From WLMZ01 sp043747765 (lineage in GTDB: Bacteria > Actinomycetota > Acidimicrobiia > Acidimicrobiales > Ilumatobacteraceae): a stretch of DNA of 11,443 nt. Positions 1-7,800 of the stretch are shown here, piece by piece. Each line of letters opens with the position of its first letter. Positions within the stretch are counted from its first letter, which is position 1. The translations under genes and the position numbers were made by a program. The DNA lies in NCBI GenBank assembly GCA_043747765.1, contig JAYTOM010000441.1, positions 1-11,443 on the forward strand. Reading direction: 5' to 3'. A model generated the notes under the pieces. The model had not been told where the DNA came from. It made no database searches and saw only the letters and a list, made by a program, of their open reading frames with translations.

Positions 1-540
1 CCAACAGCGCTCTTCGCCGACGAGCCGACGACGGCGCTCGACGTGACGGTACAGGCCCAGATCCTCGATCTGCTCGAGGAGCAGCGCAAAGACCGCAACA
101 TGTCATTGATCCTGGTCACTCACGACCTCGGTGTCGTCGCTGGTCACACCGATGACATCGCGGTCATGTACGGAGGACAACTGGTCGAACAGGCTCCGAC
201 TCGTGTGCTGTTCGCGAACATGAAAATGCCGTACACCGAGGCCTTGATGCAGAGCATCCCGAAGATCGAAGACCCGAGTCATACCCGCCTGACGGCGATC
301 GGCGGACGGCCGCCCGACCTCGTCCATCCACCGAAGGGCTGCCGGTTCGCTCCTCGGTGTCCCTATGCCCGCGAGAAATGCGAGAACGAGATGCCACCGC
401 TCCAGTCGGCCGAGACGCCAGGCCATGTGTTCCGATGCTGGTACCCCGTTGGCAGCCCCGAGTACTTCGAAGCCAAGGAGCGAATCAGCAAGCTCTCGAT
501 GTCGGCGGCTGCGGGCGTCACCGTCGGAGAGGCCTCCTGA
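1..540 (+). CDS. Oligo/dipeptide ABC transporter ATP-binding subunit (OppD/DppD type), 5'-truncated
   Basis: This is the C-terminal part of a cytoplasmic ATPase that powers peptide uptake. The reading frame is open from the first base, so the Walker A motif, Q-loop and signature lie upstream of the window. Visible at the start are the Walker B end (ALFADEP, Asp at base 19, Glu at 22) and the D-loop TALD. The switch histidine (LVTHDL, codon at 121) follows. The tail is an oligopeptide/dipeptide (oligo_HPY) C-terminal domain: GCRFAPRC then x6-C, with cysteine codons at 340, 358, 379 and 436. An in-frame GTG at 43 falls inside Walker B and cannot be the real start. The stop overlaps the start of the next ATPase gene by one base, so this is a D/F subunit pair within one operon. 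Transported substrate (peptide, nickel, other) cannot be read from the ATPase. Confidence 0.93.
   Translation, partial: PTALFADEPTTALDVTVQAQILDLLEEQRKDRNMSLILVTHDLGVVAGHTDDIAVMYGGQLVEQAPTRVLFANMKMPYTEALMQSIPKIEDPSHTRLTAIGGRPPDLVHPPKGCRFAPRCPYAREKCENEMPPLQSAETPGHVFRCWYPVGSPEYFEAKERISKLSMSAAAGVTVGEAS
526..532 (+). promoter_or_regulatory. Shine-Dalgarno site of the second ABC ATPase
   Basis: GGAGAGG lies seven bases before the ATG at 540, inside the last codons of the upstream ATPase. It is the clearest ribosome binding site in the window. It decides the start of the second ATPase at 540, although the same frame stays open back to 357. Together with the TGATG junction it indicates translational coupling of the two subunits. 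Confidence 0.75.
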
Positions 541-1562
541 TGGCGGGTACAGGAACCGCTCACCTCCGCAGCCCGACGGACGCGCTGCTCCGAATCGAGA
601 ACCTCGTCGTCGAGTTCCCTGTCGGACGGACCGGTCTGAAGGTCAATGCGGTCAGCGGGATCAGCCTCGATGTTCTTCGCGGTGAGACATTGGGACTCGT
701 CGGCGAATCCGGCTGCGGTAAGAGCACCACCGGGAGAGCCGTCATGCAGCTTCCCCGCCCGACGTCGGGTTCGGTGCAGTTCGAAGAGCACGAATTGACG
801 CGGATGAGTGGCGACACGATGCGCGAGGCCCGAACGCGAATGCAGATGATCTTCCAGGATCCGATCTCGTCGCTCAATCCGCGTCGCAAGGTGCGCGACA
901 TCGTGATGGAGCCGCTGACGATCTGGAGCCGCGGCACGAAGCCTGAACGCGACAAGCGGGTCGATCAGGTCCTCGAGGAAGTCGGCATCGATCCCCAGCG
1001 TGCCGCAGAAAGCCAGCCACACCAATTCTCGGGTGGCCAGTGTCAACGAATCAGCATTGCCAGGGCCCTCGTGCTCGACCCCTCGCTGATCATCTGTGAC
1101 GAGCCCGTCTCGGCACTGGACGTCAGCGTGCAGGCCCAAGTCCTCAACCTGCTCGAGGATCTCAAGGCCCGGTACGGATTGACGATGGTCTTCATCGCCC
1201 ACGATCTCGCCGTCGTCAAGAACATCAGCGACCGCGTGGCCGTGATGTATCTGGGCAAGATCTGCGAGGTCGCCGGCTCGGACGATCTGTACCGGCAACC
1301 AGCACATCACTACACCAACGTCCTGCTCAGCTCGATTCCGGTCCCGGATCCGTCGATCATCGTCACTCGTCACCCGATCGAGGGTGAGCCTCCGTCGCCA
1401 GTGTTCCCGCCGCCGGGCTGTCGTTTCAACACCCGCTGCCCAGCGGCCGAGGATCGATGCCGGGGCGAGGAGCCTCAATTGCGCGAGATCGCCAACGGGC
1501 ATTTCGTGGCATGCCACTACCCGGTCTTCGGTGGCGAAGCACCCGTCTCTATCAGGACCTGA
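540..1562 (+). CDS. Oligo/dipeptide ABC transporter ATP-binding subunit (OppF/DppF type)
   Basis: Complete 340-residue ATPase, a normal length for OppF/DppF. From the ATG at 540, Walker A GESGCGKST is at residues 55-63, the Q-loop Gln at 106 (MIFQDP), signature SGGQ at 164-167, the Walker B/catalytic Glu at 188 (IICDEPVSALD), and the switch His at 221 (FIAHDL). The signature continues SGGQCQR; Cys in place of the usual Arg/Lys is common in OppF proteins. The C-terminal oligo_HPY domain carries Cys 294, 300, 307 and 325 in the same C-x5-C-x6-C...C layout as the partner ATPase. It should pair with the upstream ATPase as an asymmetric dimer under two permeases. It is probably the last gene of its operon, since the next gene is an unrelated repair enzyme. 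The frame 5' of 540 overlaps the upstream gene and is not coding. Confidence 0.95.
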   Translation: MAGTGTAHLRSPTDALLRIENLVVEFPVGRTGLKVNAVSGISLDVLRGETLGLVGESGCGKSTTGRAVMQLPRPTSGSVQFEEHELTRMSGDTMREARTRMQMIFQDPISSLNPRRKVRDIVMEPLTIWSRGTKPERDKRVDQVLEEVGIDPQRAAESQPHQFSGGQCQRISIARALVLDPSLIICDEPVSALDVSVQAQVLNLLEDLKARYGLTMVFIAHDLAVVKNISDRVAVMYLGKICEVAGSDDLYRQPAHHYTNVLLSSIPVPDPSIIVTRHPIEGEPPSPVFPPPGCRFNTRCPAAEDRCRGEEPQLREIANGHFVACHYPVFGGEAPVSIRT

Positions 1563-1596
1563 TCGACCGTCAACACGTTATGTCGTGTGGCGGCCA

Positions 1597-2550
1597 ATGA
1601 TCGTCGGCTCGGCTACGGTCGCGATCATGCAGACGATGTCGATCGGGCGCTCCGTCTTGCCTGAAACGCCGACACGGGCGAGCGACATTCGCGCCACGCT
1701 CGGTATCTACCGATACGGCGCCTGCGACGCGACCACTCGGCTGTCGGACCGAGACTTCTGGCGCTCCACGTACACGCCGGCTGGACCGGCAACCGTGCAC
1801 ATATGGTGGTCTTCGACGTCCATCGACGCCGAAGCGTGGGGTGACGGCGCCGACTGGATACTCGGCCGTGTTCCTCAGCTGATCGGCACTGATGACTACG
1901 GCTTCGCCTGCCCATCGGACGCCCATCCGAAAGTGGCCGCAGCCCACCGCAACCATCCCGGCTTTCGTCTCGGTGCGAGTGGAACGTTGTACCACGAGTT
2001 GCTCCCGATCATCCTCGCCCAGCGGGTCACCGGCGGCGAGGCCGTCCGCCAATGGCACCGTCTGACTATCGCACTCGGTGAGCGCGGTCCCGGCCCCGAT
2101 CCAACCCTTCGACTGCCACCGAGTCCGAAGAGTCTGCTCGGCAGAACTGCCTGGTGGTTCCACCCGTTCGGCATCGAGGCCAAACGCGCCGAGGCCCTCC
2201 GAACCGTTGCCCGCCACGCAGAACGGATTTCGGAATGGTCATCTCTCGACTCCGGTTCAGCGGCCGTGAAGCTCGGGCTGCTCAGTGGAATCGGAGTATG
2301 GACGATCGGCTCCGCTCTCGGCCCGGCTTTCGGCGATCCAGATGCCGTCGCCGTCGGTGACTATCACCTCAAGAACCTGGTCGCGTGGTCCCTCGCCGGC
2401 GAACCGAGGGGCACCGACGCACGAATGCTCGAACTGCTCCACCCGTACATCGGGCAGCGTGGACGGGTCGTCAGCCTCCTCGGGCGAGACGGAAACGCCG
2501 CCCCGGCCTTCGGACCGCGACAGCGCAACCAGCCGATGTTCCGCTACTGA
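1597..2550 (+). CDS. DNA-3-methyladenine glycosylase II family protein (AlkA-like, HhH-GPD)
   Basis: A base-excision repair glycosylase that would remove alkylated purines from DNA by cleaving the N-glycosidic bond. Numbered from the ATG at 1597 (317 residues), a helix-hairpin-helix with GIGVWT begins near residue 231 and the HhH-GPD catalytic Asp is probably residue 255 in VGDYHLKN. The C-terminal stretch with RMLELLHPYIGQRGRVV is typical of the actinobacterial branch of the family. The N-terminal half (TLGIYRYG..., HPGFRLGASG) also resembles that branch. It starts 34 bases after the ABC operon on the same strand. The start is uncertain: ATGs at 1597, 1627 and 1636 all precede the conserved domain by only 17-30 residues and none has a good Shine-Dalgarno. 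A TAnnnT box (TACGGT, 1614-1619) lies seven bases before 1627, which would suit a leaderless start there. The frame upstream of 1597 overlaps the ATPase and was not used. Confidence 0.85.
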   Translation: MIVGSATVAIMQTMSIGRSVLPETPTRASDIRATLGIYRYGACDATTRLSDRDFWRSTYTPAGPATVHIWWSSTSIDAEAWGDGADWILGRVPQLIGTDDYGFACPSDAHPKVAAAHRNHPGFRLGASGTLYHELLPIILAQRVTGGEAVRQWHRLTIALGERGPGPDPTLRLPPSPKSLLGRTAWWFHPFGIEAKRAEALRTVARHAERISEWSSLDSGSAAVKLGLLSGIGVWTIGSALGPAFGDPDAVAVGDYHLKNLVAWSLAGEPRGTDARMLELLHPYIGQRGRVVSLLGRDGNAAPAFGPRQRNQPMFRY

Positions 2551-2614
2551 CGAGCGTGCTCGATCGAAAGTCCTTGGTGGTCGCTGCGATGACAGCAGGC
2601 GGAACCAACGTGCG

Positions 2615-2623
2615 TGTTAGCGT
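2615..2623 (+). promoter_or_regulatory. Candidate extended -10 promoter of the PIG-V-like gene
   Basis: TG-T-TAGCGT fits an extended -10 (TGn + TAnnnT). Its predicted transcription start, near 2630, lies about 22 bases before the ATG at 2652. No convincing -35 is visible at the usual spacing. The eight bases CGTGTTAG at 2613-2620 recur in the candidate promoter of aftD. If real, it rules out the earlier in-frame ATG at 2589 as the start of this gene. Confidence 0.3.
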
Positions 2624-2651
2624 CATATCCGCTGCTCGCAGCCCCCTCGCC

Positions 2652-3992
2652 ATGACCGACTCCATCATCGACGCCTCGACTCCCCAATCAGCACCGGTAT
2701 CGGTTCCGGAGCCGACGAGGCGTACTGGCGCCCGCCGTTTCCTGCCGAGCAACGCGTTCGTGGCCGACCGAAACTGGCGCAAGCTGACCATTCGGGCCTT
2801 CATTGCCTATGTGTTGTCACGGATCTGCGTCCTCGCCGGCGCGGCAGTCGTCGCCGCCAATCGCGTCAAAGAGGATCAGGCCAATGGTGTCGCCCGTCCG
2901 ACCAACGCCGTGCACAAGATCGTCGATGTGCTCACATCCTGGGATGGCAAATGGTATTTCGCCATCGTTCGCGACAGCTATCCATCGCACGTCCCGCTCC
3001 ACGTCACGTTCGACGACTATCAGGCGCGCACCGCGTTCTTTCCTGTCTATCCAGACCTGGTCCGCTGGTTCGACAAGGTTCTGCCCGGCGGTGATGTCCT
3101 CGCTGGCCTGCTGCTCAACTTCATCTTCGGTGCGTTGATCGTGGCGGTGGTCGGCCTGCTCGCGCGGGGGATCTTCGACGACCGGGTCGCGTATCGGGCG
3201 ATGCTCCTGATGGCACTGTTCCCCGGCAGCTTTGTCTTGTCGTTCAGCTACAGCGAGGCAACACTGATCCTTGTTGCCGCTGGCAGTCTGCTGTGTCTGC
3301 AACGGCGCCAGTGGGTTGCCGCCGGAATCCTTGCCTCGCTCGGCGCTGCGACCCGGCCGAACGGCATCGCGTTGATCGCAGCGTGCGGAATCGCCGCGTT
3401 GTTGGCGATCAAGGACAAACGAGAGTGGCGCAGCCTGAGTTCGCTTGTCATCGCACCGATCGGGTTCATCGGGTTCCACGTGTTCCTGTGGCGCCGTACG
3501 GGAGAGAAATTGGTGTGGTTTCGCGTTCAGGGAGAGGCATGGCACGAGGGCACGAGCTTCGGGTTCACGGCTCTGCGCAACACCATCGACGCGTTCGAAC
3601 GGCCCCTCGCCTCGCCCACCGACATCATCACCGCCGTCTCGTTCATCGCGACGATCTTGCTCGTGTACGCAGCGTACAAAAAGCGCTTGCCGTGGCCTGT
3701 GGCCACCTACACCGCTGTCGTGCTGATCCTGATGCTCGCACCGAGTACGGTCACCGCCCGACCGCGTTTCCTCTACACAGCCTTTCCGCTGCTGATCTCT
3801 GCTGCTGCGTGGTTGACCGATTTCGAGGACCGGCACGCCGTCACGTCCCGCGCAGCGGCGCAAGCCGCATCGACCGACGCTGTCATCGTCGAGTCACACA
3901 CGTACGAGTTGTGGATGATCGTTCTCGGGCTCAGCGCAGCCGGCCTCGTCGCGCTCACGGGGCTCTACGGAGTGTTCGGCGCGATCCCATAG
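2652..3992 (+). CDS. PIG-V-like integral membrane mannosyltransferase (GT-C fold)
   Basis: A multi-pass membrane protein of 446 residues resembling the Gpi18/PIG-V group of glycosyltransferases, which use polyprenol- or dolichol-phosphate-mannose on the extracytoplasmic face. The best evidence is the motif SWDGKWYF with Asp 98 just after the first membrane segment, followed by FFPVYP at residues 129-134; both are hallmarks of this family. About nine hydrophobic segments follow, roughly at 46-65, 148-172, 181-216, 221-254, 262-282, 326-343, 348-366, 371-388 and 420-442. The N-terminal 40 residues are polar, Ser/Pro/Thr-rich and presumably cytoplasmic. I chose the ATG at 2652; an in-frame ATG at 2589 would add 21 residues, but the candidate promoter lies between the two. 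It converges on the polyprenol-phosphate-mannose synthase gene, whose product could be its donor source. Acceptor unknown; family assignment firm, mannose specificity inferred. Confidence 0.82.
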   Translation: MTDSIIDASTPQSAPVSVPEPTRRTGARRFLPSNAFVADRNWRKLTIRAFIAYVLSRICVLAGAAVVAANRVKEDQANGVARPTNAVHKIVDVLTSWDGKWYFAIVRDSYPSHVPLHVTFDDYQARTAFFPVYPDLVRWFDKVLPGGDVLAGLLLNFIFGALIVAVVGLLARGIFDDRVAYRAMLLMALFPGSFVLSFSYSEATLILVAAGSLLCLQRRQWVAAGILASLGAATRPNGIALIAACGIAALLAIKDKREWRSLSSLVIAPIGFIGFHVFLWRRTGEKLVWFRVQGEAWHEGTSFGFTALRNTIDAFERPLASPTDIITAVSFIATILLVYAAYKKRLPWPVATYTAVVLILMLAPSTVTARPRFLYTAFPLLISAAAWLTDFEDRHAVTSRAAAQAASTDAVIVESHTYELWMIVLGLSAAGLVALTGLYGVFGAIP

Positions 3993-4030
3993 GTGATATC
4001 TCGTCGGGACTGGCCGCCGCTCCGCTTCGG

Positions 4031-4801
4031 CTAATGGGGCGAGGTCGGCTTGTGACGAAGTTTCGAAATGGTATCGGCCACGGCCCATCTGGTGACCAGC
4101 AGCATCGACTCGGCGATGATCCTCGCCGACATCTTCGACGTGCCGAACTCGCGGTCGACGAATGTGATCGGTTGCTCAACCACCGAATAGCCCCCGCCCA
4201 CCAGCCGACGGACGAGTTCGGTCAAGAATGCGTAACCCTCTGCACTGGTCGAGGTCGGGTCGATTGCGGCCAAGGCCGACGCACGATACGCCCGGAAGCC
4301 CGAGGTGCAGTCGTGGATGTGCAATCCGAGTACACCACTGGTGTAACGGTTGCCCCACCGAGACAGAAGCCGACGGTGTACAGGCCAGTTCACGGTGCCG
4401 CCGCCGGCGACGTAACGAGATCCGACGACAGCATCGGCACCCTGCTCGATCCGTCGCACGAGCGACGCGATCGCAGCCGGGTCGTGCGAGAAATCGCAAT
4501 CCATCGACACGATGACATCGGCCTCGACTGGCGGAACCACGTCGGGAAAGGCAATGCCGCGCAGCACGTTGTCGAAGCCGTTTCGATAGGCGCTGCCCAA
4601 CCCGTTCTTGGCAGAGCGATGCAGCACAGCAATGTTGCCGAGATCGGCCGCAGCCTTCTCGGCGAGGTCACCGGTTCCGTCAGGACTGTTGTCGTCGACG
4701 ATGAGGACGTGCGCCTGCGGCATTGATGCCCTGACGGCCGTCAGAAATCGGACGATGTTCTCCGCTTCCTGAAAGGTGGGAACCACGACAACCGTTTGCA
4801 C
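4031..4801 (-). CDS. ppm1: Polyprenol-phosphate-mannose synthase (DPM1-type GT2 glycosyltransferase)
   Basis: A cytoplasmic family-2 glycosyltransferase that transfers mannose from GDP-mannose to polyprenyl phosphate, giving the lipid donor for outer-face mannosyltransferases. The 256 residues cover only the catalytic domain: VVVPTFQEAENI at the N-terminus, VDDNSPDGT at 35-43, the metal-binding D-C-D at 101-103 in MDCDFSHDP, GSRY at 127-130, and FVDREFGTSKMS near the C-terminus, the typical DPM1 signature. There is no C-terminal membrane anchor and no fused apolipoprotein N-acyltransferase domain, unlike the two-domain Ppm1 of Mycobacterium tuberculosis. The start is a GTG (4799-4801) with no Shine-Dalgarno; a -10-like box eight bases upstream suggests a leaderless mRNA. 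It is convergent with the PIG-V-like gene (38-base gap) and divergent from aftD. Related dolichol-phosphate glucose or GlcNAc transferases look similar, but the mannose assignment best fits the motif set and neighbours. Confidence 0.92.
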   Translation of the reverse strand: MQTVVVVPTFQEAENIVRFLTAVRASMPQAHVLIVDDNSPDGTGDLAEKAAADLGNIAVLHRSAKNGLGSAYRNGFDNVLRGIAFPDVVPPVEADVIVSMDCDFSHDPAAIASLVRRIEQGADAVVGSRYVAGGGTVNWPVHRRLLSRWGNRYTSGVLGLHIHDCTSGFRAYRASALAAIDPTSTSAEGYAFLTELVRRLVGGGYSVVEQPITFVDREFGTSKMSARIIAESMLLVTRWAVADTISKLRHKPTSPH

Positions 4802-4809
4802 GAGCGGTC

Positions 4810-4815
4810 AGGCTA
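4810..4815 (-). promoter_or_regulatory. Candidate -10 box of the polyprenol-phosphate-mannose synthase gene
   Basis: Read on the minus strand this is TAGCCT (TAnnnT), ending eight bases before the GTG start codon. With the usual 6-8 base distance from -10 to transcription start, transcription would begin at or next to the start codon. That agrees with the absence of a Shine-Dalgarno sequence. A weak TTGCGC lies 20 bases further upstream, too far for a standard -35. Confidence 0.4.
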
Positions 4816-4847
4816 GCTGTAGCGACCGTCGGCGAGCGCAACTGCCG

Positions 4848-4856
4848 TGTTAGATT
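4848..4856 (+). promoter_or_regulatory. Candidate extended -10 promoter of aftD
   Basis: TG-T-TAGATT matches an extended -10 element (TGn + TAnnnT, four of six bases of TATAAT). It would start transcription near 4863, about 27 bases before the ATG at 4890 or 12 before the GTG at 4875. No clear -35 is seen. It sits in the 88-base divergent region shared with the minus-strand synthase gene, and the octamer CGTGTTAG at 4846-4853 matches one upstream of the PIG-V-like gene. Confidence 0.4.
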
Positions 4857-4889
4857 GCCCCGCCTGGTACCGGTGTGCCGACGCCCCAT

Positions 4890-7800
4890 ATGACCGCAAC
4901 TTTCGACGCTATTCTCGCCAGGTTCAAACGCTCGCGCACCACCCTTGATGTGGCCCTGCTCGTCGCCCTTGCGTATGTCCCGACCATTCTCGCGGCCCCC
5001 GGAAAAATGCCGAGCGACACCAAGCTGTACCTGTACTTGAACCCGGGACGGCTGACCACCGACGCGCTGTCGACCTGGGACAACCGCCAATTCGCCGGGT
5101 GGGTTCCCCACCAGACCCTGAGCTACCTGTGGCCGTCGGGTCCGTGGTATTCGTTCTTCAACTGGATCGGTGCCCCGGACTGGGTCGCGCAGCGGCTGTG
5201 GCTCGGGACGCTGTTCATCTTCGGTGGGCTCGGAGTGCGCTGGGCGGCCAAGCACCTCGGGATCGGCCCGGTCGGTGCCCTGGTCGCCGCACTGTTCTAC
5301 CAATTGTCTCCGTATGTCCTGCCATACGTGTCGCGGACCTCGGCACTGCTGTTGCCCTGGGCTGCTCTCGGTTGGCTCGTCGGTCTGACGATCCGTGCGG
5401 CCACGAGAAGCGCGTGGCGTGACGTCGGCATTTTCGGCATCGTCATGTTGACGGTTGCCGCACCGAACGCGACCGCGATACTGATGATCGCGCCTGCACC
5501 TGTGCTCTGGCTGCTGCATGCTGGCTGGACCCGGATCGTCTCGTGGCGACGGGTCGGGATCACCGCGGCCAAGATCGGCGTGATCAGCGCGCTGATGTCG
5601 GTCTGGTGGATCGCGATGCTCTCTGTACAAGGCAAATTCGGAGCCGATGTGCTCGGCTACTCGGAAAGCCTGCAGGCCGTGTCATTGACCTCGTCCAGCG
5701 CCGAAGTGTTGCGCGGTATGGGTTACTGGTTGTTCTACGTTCGCGATCCGATCGGATTCGCGACGACGGCCTCGTTCGACTACATGTCGTCGGGACGGTT
5801 GATCGCGATCAGTTTCCTGATACTCGGCATCGGACTGCTCGGCATCATCACCACCAAATGGGCTGGCCGCCGATACGCCGCACTCCTGGTCTTCGTCGGA
5901 ATTGTCCTGGCCGTCGGCGTTCATCCGATCGACAATCCGTCCCCTCTGATGAGCGGTTTCGCCGACAACTCACGCTCGAGTATCGCGCTCGCGCTGCGCA
6001 GCAGCACTCGTGCGCTGCCACTGAGTACGTTCGGCATCGCCCTCGGTGCGGGAGCGCTCGTGACGGCGCTCGGCAGAACCCGGCTTCGCTGGCGCCATCT
6101 CGTGCCGTGGATCGCCGGCGGTCTGGCCATCGCCAATCTGCCCGTGCTCTTCAACGGAGGTTTCGTCGATCCGAATCTGACCCGCGACGAGAATCCACCG
6201 AAGGCGTGGACGGACGCAGCTGCTGTGCTCGATGCCCAGCCTGCCGGGTACCGAGTGTTCCAATTGCCCGGCGAAGAGTTCGGTGCCTTCCGGTGGGGAT
6301 ACACCGTCGATCCCCCGTTGCCGGGGCTGACTGACAAACCGCTGGTCACCAGGGACCTCCTCCCGCTCGGCAGTGCCGGGGCGATGGACCTCGTCTACGC
6401 ACTGGACAACCGGTTCCAGGAGGGAACTGCGGAACCAGCTGAGATCGCTCCGATCGCGCGCCTGCTCGGGGTCGACACGATTTGGCTGCCAGGTGACGCA
6501 GCGTTCGAACGTTTCCGCACCCCACGCCCCGAGCTCACCCGACAGTTCTTCGAGAACCCGAATGTACGGGGGCTCGGCACTCCGACCGACTTCGGCGCAC
6601 CAGCGACGAACGTGCCGATCCTGCCGATGGTCGACGAACAATCGATCAGTCAATCGGTGGTTGGCCAGCCGATTCCGCCGGTCGAACTCGTCCCGGTCGA
6701 CAACGCCGTCTCGATGATGCGCACCAAGACCGACCCGGTGGTCATCGCCGGCAGTGGAGACGGGGTCGTCGACGTCGCTGCGGCGGGGCTCCTCACCGGA
6801 GACGAACTGATCCGATATGCAGCCGACCTACCGGCCCCCGGCAGCTCCCGAGCAACGTCGTCGTCCACCACCGATGCCGTCGCTGCAGCGGCTCACGTGA
6901 TCGTCACCGACAGCAATCGCGATCGTGCCTATCAATGGCGCAGCGCACAGGACGTTGCTGGCTTCACCGAGGACGGTTCCGGCACCGGTGTCTTGCGGTT
7001 CGACAGTTCCGACCAACGCACTCCGGTGTTCACCAACCCCACCAGCGCAGACATGACCATCGCTGAACAACGTGGCGCGCTCCATGCGGCGGCCAGTTCG
7101 TACGGTGCGCCGTCGGCGTACCTCCCGGAAGATCGTGCGGCGATGGCGGTCGACGGCGATCTGTCGACAGCGTGGCTGGTCGGCGATCGCTACAGCGCGG
7201 ACGGCGAATACCTGCGTGTCGATTCGGACACACCGATGACGACCCTCAACCTGATCCAACCCCAGGACCACCGCAATCGCTGGATCACACGGATCGACGT
7301 GCACGACGACTCCGGCAGCTATCCCGTGGACCTCACCGACGCCTCCAGGACGACAACCGGTCAGCAGATCGCGCTACGGACCGCCTCCAAGCGCGCCACG
7401 CTGACGATCGCAGACACAGCCTCCGGCGACGTGCAACCGGGTCAGGGGCTCGACGCTGTCGGGTTCGCCGAAGTCAGCGCAGGAACGGGACCGACCGAGG
7501 AAGTCGTTCGGGTTCCGAGCAACGTCCTCACCCGTGTCGGTGACAGTCAGCGCCTCGACATCGTCCTCAGCCGACTGCGGACCAGGGCCACGAATCGCTG
7601 GCGTTCGGACCCGGAAACTCATCTCGTGCGTTCCTTCACCCTTTCGACGGCGCGGAGCTTCTCTGCGACGGTGACGACGCGACTCGACCAACGCAGCACC
7701 GACGCTTCGATCGCATCGCTCATCGACTGGACGGGCACGACCGCTGATCGTCGGCTCAGGGGTGTACCGGCAATGGGTGGATGGGCCGCCACCGACGGCG

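Noticed and set aside
363..1517. Minus-strand frame of 384 codons antisense to the ABC ATPases
   Set aside because: Shadow of the strongly conserved plus-strand ATPase genes; no domain recognisable.
1384..1596. 5' extension of the DNA glycosylase frame into the ABC ATPase gene
   Set aside because: It overlaps the Cys-rich C-terminal domain of the ATPase and its translation is unlike the glycosylase family; ATGs at 1597 or later suffice.
2601..2624. ECF-sigma-like promoter GGAAC ... CGTC upstream of the PIG-V-like gene
   Set aside because: The 15-base spacing is slightly short, the motifs are only four to five bases, and the aftD promoter region lacks the GGAAC half; not enough to claim an ECF site.
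4012..4032. Possible terminator hairpin between the convergent PIG-V-like and mannose synthase genes
   Set aside because: Only a five-pair stem (GGCCG with CGGCT, one wobble) around an 11-base loop and no T tract on either strand; too weak to call.
3293..4726. Plus-strand frame of 477 codons spanning the PIG-V-like gene and the antisense of the mannose synthase
   Set aside because: Low-complexity Arg/His-rich translation crossing two well-supported convergent genes, with no recognisable motif.
4680..5630. Minus-strand frame of 316 codons opposite the start of aftD and the divergent promoter region
   Set aside because: Composition rich in Arg, Gln, Gly and Pro without hydrophobic core or motifs, and it would run through both promoters.
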